Source: Lysobacteraceae bacterium
GTDB taxonomy: Bacteria > Pseudomonadota > Gammaproteobacteria > Xanthomonadales > Xanthomonadaceae
Direction: 5' to 3'
DNA length: 64,000 bases
NCBI GenBank assembly: GCA_030681035.1
Contig: JAUXUI010000100.1
Coordinates: 19,983 to 83,982, forward strand
The notes beneath the pieces were generated by a model that saw nothing but the letters and a program-made list of their open reading frames with translations, was not told the DNA's origin and searched no databases. Below, one piece after another: positions 8,732-17,250 of the stretch. Numbering within the stretch: the stretch's first letter is position 1; every line of letters starts with the position of its first letter. The position numbers and the translations under genes were made by a program.

Positions 8732-9164
8732 GAGGTAGAGCCGCGTCTGGAACAGCGGCCGAGAGCAACGCAGGAGCAGTTGCCGAATGCGCGGGCCAAG
8801 TGCGACAACGCGCCGTAAAGCACGGCGAGCATCGCAGGCAAGCGCAGGGTGAGGCGCCGCTGTCTGACCGAACGAGCCGCGTAGCGGCGACGTGAAGGCG
8901 TGGCGAGCACAGCGAGCGATGTCGCGAAGCGACCGAACACATGGATGTGCGAGTTCGGCGCAGGCCTGCGGTTGCCGAGAAGCACAGCGGATCGGTGCGG
9001 CAGGAGCCGCACCGACGTGCGACCCGGCGCAAGGCGTTTTCGGCCCTTTTCCGCCCTGAAAAGGGCCTCGCCGGCCGCAGGCCGGAGAATGCTTCGCTTT
9101 TAAGCTTTGAAGCTTCGCTTTGAAGCTTCGCTTTGAAGTTGTGCTTACATCACGAAGTCCCAAG

Positions 9165-9998
9165 CTAATCCGTGCCACCACCATACAGCGCCTTGCGCGG
9201 CGCACCGCTGAGCTCCGCCGCCAGCCGCGCCGCCGGCGCAGGCGCCAGATGCTCACACAGACGGGCATACAGGCGCCGGCCTGCAATCAACCGCGCCTGC
9301 GCATCGTCGCCCGCACCCGCCACCACCAGCACAAACTCGCCGCGCCGCTGATTGGCGTCAGCCGCCACCTGATCACGCACCTCGCTGACGTTGCCGCTGA
9401 GCACGGTCTCGAACAGTTTTGTCAGCTCGCGCGCCAGACTGATTTGCCGATCGGCACCGAACACCGTCAGCAGATCATCGAGCATCGCCTCGATCCGGTG
9501 CGCGCTTTCGTAAAACACCAGCGTGCGCGGCTCACTGACCAACTGGTTCAGGCGCTCCCGTCGCGCCGCTGCCTTGGCCGGCAAAAATCCCTCGAAACAG
9601 AATCGATCACAGGGCTGGCCGGAAACCGCCAATGCTGCCAACAGGGCGCTGGCACCGGGCACCGGACTGACGGCCACACCGGCGGCACGTGCGGCGCGTA
9701 CCAGACGAAACCCGGGATCACTGAGCAACGGCGTGCCGGCATCGGAAACCAGCGCCATGTTTTCGCCGGCCAGCAGCCGCGCCACCAATGCATCGGCCTG
9801 CTCGGCTTCGTTGTGCTCGTGCAATGCCTGCAACGGCCGCTCGATACCAAAATGGGCCAGTAACTGGCGACTGTGGCGGGTATCTTCGGCACAAATCAGA
9901 TCGACACTGCGCAAGGTTTCCAGCGCCCGCGCACTGATGTCACCGAGATTGCCGATTGGTGTCGACACCACAAACAAGCTGCCGCAGCGGTGCTGCAT
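9165..9998 (-). CDS. rsmI: 16S rRNA (cytidine-1402-2'-O)-methyltransferase RsmI
   Basis: 277 residues. Tetrapyrrole-methylase-fold enzyme that 2'-O-methylates C1402 in the ribosomal P-site region. Motifs: FVVSTPIGNLGDISARAL, CAEDTRHSRQLLAHFGI, LVSDAGTPLLSDPG, SPVPGASALLAAL and FYESAHRIEAMLDDL. The ATG at 9998 has GGAG about eight bases upstream and removes a long meaningless upstream extension. It is divergent from lpoA with about 100 bases between, an arrangement common in gammaproteobacteria (rsmI/lpoA/yraN). Confidence 0.95.
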   Translation of the reverse strand: MQHRCGSLFVVSTPIGNLGDISARALETLRSVDLICAEDTRHSRQLLAHFGIERPLQALHEHNEAEQADALVARLLAGENMALVSDAGTPLLSDPGFRLVRAARAAGVAVSPVPGASALLAALAVSGQPCDRFCFEGFLPAKAAARRERLNQLVSEPRTLVFYESAHRIEAMLDDLLTVFGADRQISLARELTKLFETVLSGNVSEVRDQVAADANQRRGEFVLVVAGAGDDAQARLIAGRRLYARLCEHLAPAPAARLAAELSGAPRKALYGGGTD

Positions 9999-10100
9999 TG
10001 GGTTCTCCACATCAGGCCCGTTGGTGATCGCAATGGCGCGGTGCAGTAGCATAGACGTGTTTCGGGATAATCGCCCGACCGATTGCCAGAGATTTTGCTC

Positions 10101-11927
10101 ATGAATCATGTCATACGTGCATTGCTGCTTTCGTTTTTGCTTGGCGGCTGTGTCGTCAATCAAGTCAGCTCGCAGCGCGAGCCCGAGCAGCCGCTTGCGC
10201 AGGGCTTGTTCGATCAACAGCGCTACGGCGAAGCAGCGCAAGCATTTGTTGATGCCGCCAGTATCGCCAGTCGTCGGCCCGAGCATCTGTGGCTGCGCGC
10301 CGCCGAAGCGTGGTTGCGTGCCGGCAACAGCGAACAGGCGCGGTCGGCGGCAAGCCGGATTCCGGATTCGTCGCTGACACCGACCGATCGCGCGCGGCTG
10401 GCACTGGTCAACGCCGAACTGGCGTTGGCCGATGGTGAGCCCGAACGGGCACTGGCCGGCCTTGCGCCCAGCGGTGCCAACCTTCCTCCCTCCCTGGTGA
10501 TCCATCGTCAGCAGTTGCGGGCACAGGCATTGCAACAAACCGGTCAACACCTTGCCGCCGCTGCCGAACTGGCATCCATCGACGCGCTGCTGAGCGGCGC
10601 TGATCGCCCGCAAAACCGCCGTCAGATCGAAGCCCTGCTGGCGCAAGTAGACAGCGCCGCGCTCTACGTACAGGGCCAGTCAGCCCCGCCCGACTCGCCG
10701 CTGCGCGGCGTCATCAATCGCGCGCTTGCGGAGCGTGGCCTCAGCCCGATTCCACGTGGTGCCGACAGCAGCCAGGGTCCGGCCGACTGGAACCTGCCGG
10801 TGACGCCGTATCAGGTTGGCGCCGAAGGCTACCAGCCAAGCCAGTCGCTGGCAGTGTTGCTGCCACTGAGTGGCCCGCTATCGGGTGCCGGCCACGCCGT
10901 GCTCGATGGCGTATTAGCTGCGCATTTTGAACAGGCAGGCGAGCGCCCTCGTCTGCTGGTGATCGACACGGCCGGCAGTGCCGATGCAGCGGTCGCAGCA
11001 TATCAACAGGCATTCGATGCTGGTGCGCAGCGCGTGCTGGGGCCACTGGATCGCGATGCTGTAAGCGCGGTGTTTACCCTGGAACAGCACCCGCTGCCGA
11101 TCCTTGCCCTCAATCGCAGCGGGCTGCCGCCACCGCCGGGCAGCGCCAGTTATACGCTGTCGCCCGAGGACGAAGCCGTTGCCGCCGCCGAACGCATGCT
11201 CGGCAAAGGCCTTTTGAAAGCCCTGGCCGTCGGCAGCAGCGACGAACAAAGCCGGCGCGCGATTGCCGCGTTTGTCGAGCACTTCACCCAGCGCGGCGGC
11301 GAATTGTTGGCCAGCGCCGAGATCCCCGAATACGAGCCCAACTTCAGCGACGTACTGAAACCACTGTTCAGCGCGGCCGGTGGTCGGGTGATCCAATATC
11401 CAACCAGAGAAAAGGCCGACAGGACCGAACTGGCCGCCGCGCACGACGCCGTGTTCATCGCGCTCAAGGCACCGCAGGCACGGCTGCTGGTACCGCAACT
11501 GGCTGCCGTTGGCTTCGCGCAAAAGCCGATCTTCGCCACTGCGTTGATCGTGTCCGGGAGCGGCGATCTGCGTCTGGACCTGGAGCTGGAAGGAATCGAG
11601 TTCCCCGAGTTCCCGTGGCTGTTGGGCGAAAGTGATGCCCTGCCCAGCGCCGAGCATCTGGCGCGCACCCTGCCCAGTACACGTGGCGCCAGTGCCCGCC
11701 TGTTTGGCCTTGGCGCTGACGGCTATCGCCTCAGCGCCTATCAGGATTACCTGCAAAGCCACCCCGGCGCCTGGCTGGCTGGCGCCAGCGGCCAGTTGCG
11801 CATCGACATGTTCGGCAATGTGTTGCGCACACCGTCCTGGGCGGTTTTCAGCGGTGGCCGCACCCGCGCCGCTATCGAAACCTCGCTGCAACCGCAGGCC
11901 ATGGAATCCGGTGACGGCACCTGGTAA
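10101..11927 (+). CDS. lpoA: Penicillin-binding protein activator LpoA, outer-membrane lipoprotein
   Basis: 608 residues. The N-terminus MNHVIRALLLSFLLGGC is a lipoprotein signal with lipobox LGGC. The next about 220 residues are Ala/Arg/Leu-rich helical repeats of TPR type (GLFDQQRYGEAAQAFVDAAS). From about residue 250 it is a periplasmic-binding-protein-like domain (LAVLLPLSGPLSGAGHAVLDG, VLGPLDRDAVSAV, FATALIVSGSGDLRLDLELEG). This is the LpoA/YraM layout. LpoA sits in the outer membrane and stimulates the transpeptidase of PBP1a through the periplasm. The protein is somewhat shorter than E. coli LpoA. The divergent rsmI and overlapping yraN confirm the assignment. Confidence 0.9.
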   Translation: MNHVIRALLLSFLLGGCVVNQVSSQREPEQPLAQGLFDQQRYGEAAQAFVDAASIASRRPEHLWLRAAEAWLRAGNSEQARSAASRIPDSSLTPTDRARLALVNAELALADGEPERALAGLAPSGANLPPSLVIHRQQLRAQALQQTGQHLAAAAELASIDALLSGADRPQNRRQIEALLAQVDSAALYVQGQSAPPDSPLRGVINRALAERGLSPIPRGADSSQGPADWNLPVTPYQVGAEGYQPSQSLAVLLPLSGPLSGAGHAVLDGVLAAHFEQAGERPRLLVIDTAGSADAAVAAYQQAFDAGAQRVLGPLDRDAVSAVFTLEQHPLPILALNRSGLPPPPGSASYTLSPEDEAVAAAERMLGKGLLKALAVGSSDEQSRRAIAAFVEHFTQRGGELLASAEIPEYEPNFSDVLKPLFSAAGGRVIQYPTREKADRTELAAAHDAVFIALKAPQARLLVPQLAAVGFAQKPIFATALIVSGSGDLRLDLELEGIEFPEFPWLLGESDALPSAEHLARTLPSTRGASARLFGLGADGYRLSAYQDYLQSHPGAWLAGASGQLRIDMFGNVLRTPSWAVFSGGRTRAAIETSLQPQAMESGDGTW

Positions 11928-12303
11928 ACCCACCTCGCGCCGCGCCATTGGCGCCGCCGGCGAAGATGCGGCCATGGCCTGGCTGCGCGAACGCGGCTTG
12001 CAGCCATTGGCGCGCAATGTGGCATTCGCATTCGGCGAGATCGACCTGATCATGCGCGATGGCGCGACCATCGTGTTTGTTGAAGTGCGGCAACGACGCA
12101 ATGATCGCTTCGGCGGTGCCGCCGCCTCGGTGGATCGACGCAAGTGCGGACGTATCGCCCGCGCCGCCAGCGCATGGTTGGTCAGCAATCCGGCACTGGC
12201 CAAGGCGCCGTGTCGATTCGATGTGCTGGCATTGTCAGGCCACGACGCCAACGTGCAGATCGAATGGATCCGCGATGCCTTTACCCTGGATGATATCCGC
12301 TGA
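11911..12303 (+). CDS. yraN: UPF0102 (YraN) endonuclease-like protein
   Basis: 130 residues from a GTG that lies 17 bases inside the end of lpoA. It carries the family core: IGAAGEDAAMAWLRERGL, ARNVAFAFGEIDLIMRDG and TIVFVEVRQRRNDRFGGAAASVD. The spaced E, D and ExK-like pattern (here EVR) is that of a restriction-endonuclease-like fold. The biological role of YraN is not settled; involvement in DNA or RNA processing is inferred from the fold. The overlap with lpoA implies co-transcription and probably coupled translation. Confidence 0.88.
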   Translation: MTAPGKPTSRRAIGAAGEDAAMAWLRERGLQPLARNVAFAFGEIDLIMRDGATIVFVEVRQRRNDRFGGAAASVDRRKCGRIARAASAWLVSNPALAKAPCRFDVLALSGHDANVQIEWIRDAFTLDDIR

Positions 12304-12344
12304 TGCGAAATCCGTACCTGACAATTCGACGCAAGCGTTTGCAG

Positions 12345-12367
12345 CCCCTCTCCCGCCGGGAGAGGGG
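12345..12367. repeat. GC hairpin between yraN and the FAD oxidase
   Basis: Ten-base arms (12345-12354 and 12358-12367, CCCCTCTCCC and GGGAGAGGGG) with a three-base loop. No T-run follows on either strand, so it is a repeat-type hairpin rather than a canonical terminator, though it may still attenuate transcription from yraN. Confidence 0.7.
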
Positions 12368-12416
12368 TTGCAGAGGGTACGGGTGTACACGAAAAAACAT
12401 CTCGTGCGAGTGAGAC

Positions 12417-13820
12417 ATGGCATTGACCAGCAACCCGCACGACACCCTGCCCGACGCCCTGCGCAAGCGATTGGCGCGGTGTTTCGACGCCAACGCCCTG
12501 CTGCTGTCGCCAGCGCAGCGGCTGAGCTACGGCTACGACAACTCGCGCCAGTTCGCGATGCCGGCCGCCGTGCTGTTGCCGCATGAAACCGAGCAGGTGC
12601 TGGAGCTGGTGCGCGCCTGTCGCGCCCACGGCATGCCGATCATCGCCCGCGGTCGCGGCACCAACACCACCGGCGCCACAGTGCCGCTGCACGGCGGCGT
12701 GGTGGTCAGTTTCGAGCGCATGAACCGATTGCTGCGCATGGCGCCCGAAGACCGCCTCGCCGTGGTCGAACCGGGCCTGCTCAACGGCGACCTGCAACAG
12801 GCCGCCAAGCCACACTCCCTGTTCTGGCCGCCCGACCCGACCAGCGCCGCCTACAGCAGCATCGGCGGCAACATCGCCTGCAATGCCGGCGGCCCACGCG
12901 CAGTGAAGTACGGCGCCTGCCGCGACAATGTGCTCGGCCTCGCCGCCGTCACTGGTGCCGGCGAACTGATTCGCTGCGGCGGCGCTACCAGCAAAGCCGC
13001 CTCGGGCTACGACTTCACCCGTTTCATCGTCGGCTCCGAAGGCACGCTGGCGTTGATCGTCGAAGCCACCCTCGCACTGCGCCCGTTGCCTGACGCACGC
13101 CGCGCACTGCGCGCGCTGTATGCCGATGTCGAATCCGCCGCCGCCGCCGTTGCCCGGCTGATGGCGCAAGCGCACACCCCATCGATGCTGGAGTTCATGG
13201 ATGGCGAGTGCGTGCGTCTGGCGCGCGAGATCGGCGGCGCCGATATTCCCGCCGCCGGTGCGCTGCTGATGATCGAAGCCGATGGCGATGCCAGCACCGT
13301 GGACATTGCCGTCGCCGCACTTGAACGCGCCGCCCGCGGCCCCGGGCTGATCGCGCTCGACGCCGCTCCCGATGAAGCCGCACGCGAGGCCCTGTGGGCG
13401 GCGCGCAAGGCACTGTCACCGGCACTGCGCTCGATCGCTGCGGGCAAGATCAACGAAGACGTGGTGGTGCCGGTCAGCCGCATCCCGGCACTGGTTGCCG
13501 GCGTCAGCGCGCTTGCCCGCGAGTTCGCGCTGACCATCGTCAACTTCGGCCACGTCGGCAACGGCAACCTGCACGTCAACATCCTCTACGACCCGGCGGA
13601 TGCCGCGCAAAACGCCCGCGCCCACGATGTGCTGCCGCGCGTGTTCGCGCTGGCGCTCGCGCTCGGTGGCACGCTGTCGGGTGAACACGGCATCGGCATC
13701 GCCAAGCGCACGTTCATGGCGCAAGCGCACAGCGCTGAAACCCTCGCCCTGATGCGTGCGGTCAAGGCCCAGTTCGACCCTGATGGCATCCTTAATCCGG
13801 GCAAGCTGTTGCCGGGGTGA
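12417..13820 (+). CDS. FAD-linked oxidase of the GlcD / D-lactate dehydrogenase type
   Basis: 467 residues. The N-terminal PCMH-type FAD domain has [39 protein letters not shown] and [14 protein letters not shown]. The C-terminal FAD-oxidase domain has [18 protein letters not shown] and [14 protein letters not shown]. The HVGNGNLH region and the final histidine are the usual metal and substrate ligands. Enzymes of this family oxidise 2-hydroxyacids (D-lactate, glycolate, D-2-hydroxyglutarate) and pass electrons to quinone or an electron-transfer flavoprotein. The exact substrate is not clear from sequence. No iron-sulphur partner subunit is adjacent, which argues for a single-subunit D-lactate-type enzyme. 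The 3' end overlaps the convergent pseudouridine synthase gene by 29 bases. Confidence 0.85.
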   Translation: MALTSNPHDTLPDALRKRLARCFDANALLLSPAQRLSYGYDNSRQFAMPAAVLLPHETEQVLELVRACRAHGMPIIARGRGTNTTGATVPLHGGVVVSFERMNRLLRMAPEDRLAVVEPGLLNGDLQQAAKPHSLFWPPDPTSAAYSSIGGNIACNAGGPRAVKYGACRDNVLGLAAVTGAGELIRCGGATSKAASGYDFTRFIVGSEGTLALIVEATLALRPLPDARRALRALYADVESAAAAVARLMAQAHTPSMLEFMDGECVRLAREIGGADIPAAGALLMIEADGDASTVDIAVAALERAARGPGLIALDAAPDEAAREALWAARKALSPALRSIAAGKINEDVVVPVSRIPALVAGVSALAREFALTIVNFGHVGNGNLHVNILYDPADAAQNARAHDVLPRVFALALALGGTLSGEHGIGIAKRTFMAQAHSAETLALMRAVKAQFDPDGILNPGKLLPG

Positions 13821-14562
13821 CATCGTGCAACTTTGCCAGATCCTCCTGCTGCAAATGCCGCCATTGGCCTTTGCCCAGATCACCCAGCAGCAGATTGCCA
13901 ACAGCGACCCGAATCAGGCGTAGAACTGAAAGTTCACATGCTGCCAAAAGGCGTCGGATCTGCCGATTACGACCTTCATCGAGCACAATTTCCAACCAGG
14001 CATTGCGTTGTCCCGTGCGCAACAACCGCACCGACCGCGCCTTGAGCCATTCGCCATCGCACGCCACACCGGTTTCAAGCCGCGTCAGCAGCGCAGCGTC
14101 GGGCCGCGCATCCACCTGCACATGGTAGGTTTTGCCCGGGCCACTATCGGGGTCGGTGATACGCGCAGCCCATTCGGGATCGTTGCTGAAAAGCAGCAAT
14201 CCCTCGCTGGCTTTGTCCAGCCGGCCAACCGGCGCCAGCCACGGCAAACCGGCGTCCTGCAAGCACGCGTAGACCGTGTCACGGCCACGCTCATCGTTGA
14301 CACTGGTGACCAGCCCACGCGGTTTATTGAGCATCACATGCAACGGTTCTGCACGCGCCAACTCCTCGCCATCGATGGCGAGGCGATCACGCTCGCGCCG
14401 GATCGGAGATTCCGGATCGGTGACAGTCCGGCCATTGACCGCAACCCGCCCGGATCGCACCAGTGTTTCGGCCTGACTGCGCGAGCACACGCCCAGTTTG
14501 GACAACACCCGCGCCAAACCATGACATGGCGCTTGCGTTGCGTTGGAGCGTGATCGACGCAT
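13792..14562 (-). CDS. Pseudouridine synthase, RsuA/RluB/RluE/RluF family
   Basis: 256 residues. An N-terminal S4 RNA-binding domain ([32 protein letters not shown]) is followed by the catalytic domain: [17 protein letters not shown], the catalytic-Asp motif [17 protein letters not shown], and [13 protein letters not shown] near the C-terminus. These isomerise a specific uridine in 23S or 16S rRNA to pseudouridine; the target cannot be assigned here. The chosen ATG ([10 protein letters not shown]) removes about 67 upstream residues of unrelated composition. The short Arg-rich N-terminal tail is normal for the RluB/RluF branch. Confidence 0.88.
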   Translation of the reverse strand: MRRSRSNATQAPCHGLARVLSKLGVCSRSQAETLVRSGRVAVNGRTVTDPESPIRRERDRLAIDGEELARAEPLHVMLNKPRGLVTSVNDERGRDTVYACLQDAGLPWLAPVGRLDKASEGLLLFSNDPEWAARITDPDSGPGKTYHVQVDARPDAALLTRLETGVACDGEWLKARSVRLLRTGQRNAWLEIVLDEGRNRQIRRLLAACELSVLRLIRVAVGNLLLGDLGKGQWRHLQQEDLAKLHDVTPATACPD

Positions 14563-14711
14563 CTGCGCAATATCCTCGATGAATACAAGCTCAGCCGCAA
14601 ACGTTGCGGGATGATGTTGCTCGCCGTGATAGGCAAGTGAATGAAGTTCAGAGATTATTGATGACGTTGCAGATTCGTTTCCTGGCGGTTTTTTTGGTGT
14701 ACAAACGGCTA

Positions 14712-14853
14712 CTCTCGCCAAGAACGCCAAGAACGCCAAGAACGCAACGGGCCGGAGAAGCATGACCGAAGGCGAAATCGCAGGCTGGTCGTTGACGTCA
14801 CCGACAATTGCCCACGAACAACCTTATTGATTTATTGGCGTACTTGGCGAGAG
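14712..14853. repeat. 142-base element bounded by 19-base inverted repeats
   Basis: The left end CTCTCGCCAAGAACGCCAA (14712-14730) and right end TTGGCGTACTTGGCGAGAG (14835-14853) are complementary at 18 of 19 positions and enclose 104 bases with no frame of interest. This is the size and form of a small non-autonomous (MITE-like) element, but no convincing target-site duplication flanks it. Confidence 0.55.
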
Positions 14854-14879
14854 GACATGCCTTGTGAGCACCCGTAATG

Positions 14880-14908
14880 TTGCTACAAATAAATAAGTAC
14901 ATTAAAAT
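14880..14908 (+). promoter_or_regulatory. Probable sigma-70 promoter of the lipid-modification operon
   Basis: TTGCTA at 14880-14885 and TAAAAT at 14903-14908 with 17 bases between, in a locally AT-rich stretch. It is the only good match upstream of the desaturase and predicts a leader of about 210 bases. Confidence 0.55.
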
Positions 14909-15127
14909 CATACGCTTGAATCGGTTACGTGCTTGAGATCGCAGCTTTTGCTGGCAACCCGCACAGACCAGCCTAGTGTAGTGCTTCGCGATCTGCGAAC
15001 ATCACCCTTTGAAGTCGGCGTGCATCCGCGCCGCAAGCGCTGCCATCGCATCGGTCTGCCTTGTTACGTAAAAACACGCCAATATCGCCGACAAATTCCC
15101 ATTCGGCGCGCCCCAAGGAGCCAATTG

Positions 15128-16204
15128 ATGTCTGCACCCGCGATGCAAGCTGGTCTGCCACCCAAGTCCAGTCCCGCCGAAACCGCTGCACTGGCCGAAG
15201 CACGCACCTTGGTGCGCGATCTGTTCACCGCACGAGCCGGATTGTATTGGTTCGATTTTATGACCAGTACCACCATCGGTTGGGCGGCATTCGTGGCGGC
15301 TGTGTTGCTGCCGGCATGGTCGGTATTGCAGGCACTCGCTGTTGCGACAAGCATCGTCGCGCTTTATCGCTCGGTGATCTTCGTACATGAACTTGCACAC
15401 CTTGGGCCGCGAGTGTGGCCTGGTTTCCGGCTAGCCTGGAACCTGCTCTGCGGCGGACCGATGCTGGTGCAATCCTACACCTACAGCGGCGTACACAACC
15501 TGCATCATTACCAGCAACTGTACGGCACCCGTGATGACGGTGAATACCTGCCGTTTGCACGGATGCGGCCAATGGCGGTGTTCGGGCATTGGGCATTGGG
15601 CATCGTTGTGCCGGGGTTTGTGCTGGTGCGCGCGTTGATTCTGGTACCACTGTCGTGGCTGTTTCCAGCACTGGCCAAATGGCTGTGGGAGCGCGCCTCC
15701 TCACTGATCATCGACCCGGAGTTCAAACGCCCGCATTCCAAGCATGACGACCCGAGTTGGCGTTGGCAGGACATGTACGCATGGCTTTGCGCGAGCAGTG
15801 CGGCGACCCTGATGGTGCTTGGCGTGTTGCCGTGGCGGGTATTGCTGGTGTGGTACGTATTGCTGACCGGCATTTTGTTGTTGAACGGTCTGCGCACGCT
15901 GGTCGCGCACCGCTATCGCTTCCCCGGCGAGCGCCCGCTCACCTTGATGGAGCAATTCCACGATTCAGTCGATGTCCCCGGCAATCCCTTGCTTTCGCCA
16001 TTGTGGGCCCCGGTTGGGCTTCGCTTCCATGCCACCCATCATCTGTTCCCGGGCATGCCGTACCACAACCTTGGCACCGCCTACCGTCGCCTGAAAAACA
16101 GCCTGTCGGATCCGACCTGGTTTCTACAATCCAGCGAACGAAACCTGTTTGCCGGGCTGCGCCGTTTGCTGCGCGAATCGATTGGGCGCGCACAAAAGCC
16201 GTAA
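15128..16204 (+). CDS. Membrane fatty acid desaturase
   Basis: 358 residues. Integral-membrane di-iron desaturase/hydroxylase fold with three histidine boxes: HELAHLG, HNLHH and HATHHL followed by FPGMPYHNL. Four or more hydrophobic spans are visible (for example AAFVAAVLLPAWSVLQALAVA and LLVWYVLLTGILLLNGL). It most resembles the broad fatty_acid_desaturase family; the regiospecificity and whether the substrate is a phospholipid acyl chain or acyl-CoA are unknown. The ATG at 15128 has AAGGAG eight bases upstream. It heads a run of eight same-strand genes, six of them overlapping, that look like one lipid-modification operon. Confidence 0.82.
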   Translation: MSAPAMQAGLPPKSSPAETAALAEARTLVRDLFTARAGLYWFDFMTSTTIGWAAFVAAVLLPAWSVLQALAVATSIVALYRSVIFVHELAHLGPRVWPGFRLAWNLLCGGPMLVQSYTYSGVHNLHHYQQLYGTRDDGEYLPFARMRPMAVFGHWALGIVVPGFVLVRALILVPLSWLFPALAKWLWERASSLIIDPEFKRPHSKHDDPSWRWQDMYAWLCASSAATLMVLGVLPWRVLLVWYVLLTGILLLNGLRTLVAHRYRFPGERPLTLMEQFHDSVDVPGNPLLSPLWAPVGLRFHATHHLFPGMPYHNLGTAYRRLKNSLSDPTWFLQSSERNLFAGLRRLLRESIGRAQKP

Positions 16205-16281
16205 GCCGGGGCACGCAATTCAGCCGATGCCAGGCTGGAGATTCACTGCATCATCACTGCGGCGCAGGCATCGTGCGCCGC

Positions 16282-17247
16282 ATGATTGATCGATCTCCCT
16301 CGCCAGGCACGGCAAACACCACAACAACACGTGATGCGTGGCGTTCGTTGCGCCGCTGGTTCGATGCCGACGCCGGGGAACACCTCGCGGCCAGCGACGC
16401 TATCGACTGGCTGCGCATCGTACCCTTCGCAGCATTGCATCTGGCTTGCATCGCTGTGTTCTGGGTGGGTTATTCACCCATTGCGCTGGCCATTGCCGTG
16501 TTGTTGTACGCCGCACGCATGTTTGCCATTACCGGCTTTTATCACCGCTATTTTTCGCACAAGGCGTTTCGCACCTCGCGCGCAACACAGTTTGCATTTG
16601 CCTTGCTTGGCGCCGCCAGCGTGCAACGCGGGCCGCTGTGGTGGGCTGCACATCATCGCAACCACCATCGTCATTCGGATACTGCCAGCGACATCCACTC
16701 GCCACTCATTCACGGCTTTTGGTGGAGCCATGTCGGCTGGTTTCTGAGCAAGCGCGGCTTTGCCACTGATCACCAGCTGATTCCCGACCTGATTCGCTTC
16801 CCGGAGCTGCGTTGGCTTGATCGCTTTGATTTGCTGGTTCCGTTGCTGCTCGCAATCGCGTTGTATGCGCTTGGCGAGCTGCTTGCGACCACATCACCGC
16901 AACTGGGCACCAATGGACCGCAGTTGCTGGTCTGGGGGTTTTTCATCTCCACCATCGTGCTGTTCCATGCCACGGTAACCATCAACTCGCTGGCGCACCG
17001 CTGGGGCAGCCGTCGCTTTGCAACCCGCGACAACAGCCGCAACAACTGGTTGCTGGCCCTGCTCACTTTTGGCGAGGGCTGGCACAACAATCATCATCAT
17101 TTCCCCGGATCGGCCCGCCAGGGTTTTCGCTGGTGGGAAATCGACCTCACCTACTACGGGCTGCGCTTGCTGGCGGCATTGGGGCTGGTATGGGACCTCA
17201 AGCCGGTACCGGTGCAGCTGCGCAATGTGCGTTTCGAGGCAGGCTGA
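16282..17247 (+). CDS. Acyl-CoA delta-9-type fatty acid desaturase
   Basis: 321 residues. Di-iron membrane desaturase of the OLE1/stearoyl-CoA type. The histidine boxes are ITGFYHRYFSHKAF (HxxxxH), HHRNHHRHSD (HxxHH) and WHNNHHHFPGSARQG (HxxHH), with transmembrane pairs between them. It should introduce a cis double bond, typically at C9, into a saturated acyl chain, using oxygen and an electron donor not encoded here. A GTG nine bases upstream is an alternative start. It lies three bases before the flavoprotein gene, so its product may provide the unsaturated substrate for the downstream methyltransferases. Confidence 0.88.
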   Translation: MIDRSPSPGTANTTTTRDAWRSLRRWFDADAGEHLAASDAIDWLRIVPFAALHLACIAVFWVGYSPIALAIAVLLYAARMFAITGFYHRYFSHKAFRTSRATQFAFALLGAASVQRGPLWWAAHHRNHHRHSDTASDIHSPLIHGFWWSHVGWFLSKRGFATDHQLIPDLIRFPELRWLDRFDLLVPLLLAIALYALGELLATTSPQLGTNGPQLLVWGFFISTIVLFHATVTINSLAHRWGSRRFATRDNSRNNWLLALLTFGEGWHNNHHHFPGSARQGFRWWEIDLTYYGLRLLAALGLVWDLKPVPVQLRNVRFEAG

Positions 17248-17250
17248 CTT

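Larger units (their letters stand above)
8396..9164. repeat. 769-base repeat mosaic without a gene
   Basis: No credible protein gene; it lies between the convergent rsmE and rsmI. Contents in order: GGGACTC heptamers; an interrupted GATGGGTTTCG element (8445-8523); more heptamers (8527-8546); a hairpin GCCCAC-CCT-GTGGGC in the frame TAGGAGC...GCGACC (about 8596-8618); a run of ATGGAT-centred palindromes (8676-8731); a REP-like hairpin CGCAC-CGAC-GTGCG (about 9007-9020); and a short tandem TGAAGCTTCGCTTT array (about 9091-9138). The part from about 8636 to 9135 is an expanded, inverted relative of 63611-63780. Long open frames crossing it are antisense or chance frames without recognisable domains. 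Confidence 0.85.
14563..15127. other. 565-base intergenic region with inverted repeat and promoter
   Basis: No gene is supported. It holds a CGCCAAGAA triple tandem (14716-14742) that forms the left arm of a 142-base inverted-repeat element (14712-14853), a good sigma-70-like promoter (14880-14908), and then a leader of about 210 bases before the first desaturase gene. The leader has no obvious long stem or known riboswitch signature. AAGGAG at 15114-15119 is the ribosome-binding site of the desaturase. Confidence 0.7.

Noticed and set aside
7580..9286. 568-codon minus-strand frame through rsmE and the repeat mosaic
   Set aside because: Half of it is antisense to rsmE and the rest reads through palindromic repeats; no signal peptide, domain or ribosome-binding site.
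10914..13175. 753-codon minus-strand frame across lpoA, yraN and the FAD oxidase
   Set aside because: It runs antisense to three well-supported genes and translates to low-complexity Gly/Ala/His/Gln-rich sequence.
14563..15127. Riboswitch in the long leader of the desaturase operon
   Set aside because: No conserved core of a known fatty-acid-related or cofactor riboswitch was recognisable, and no terminator/antiterminator pair is present.
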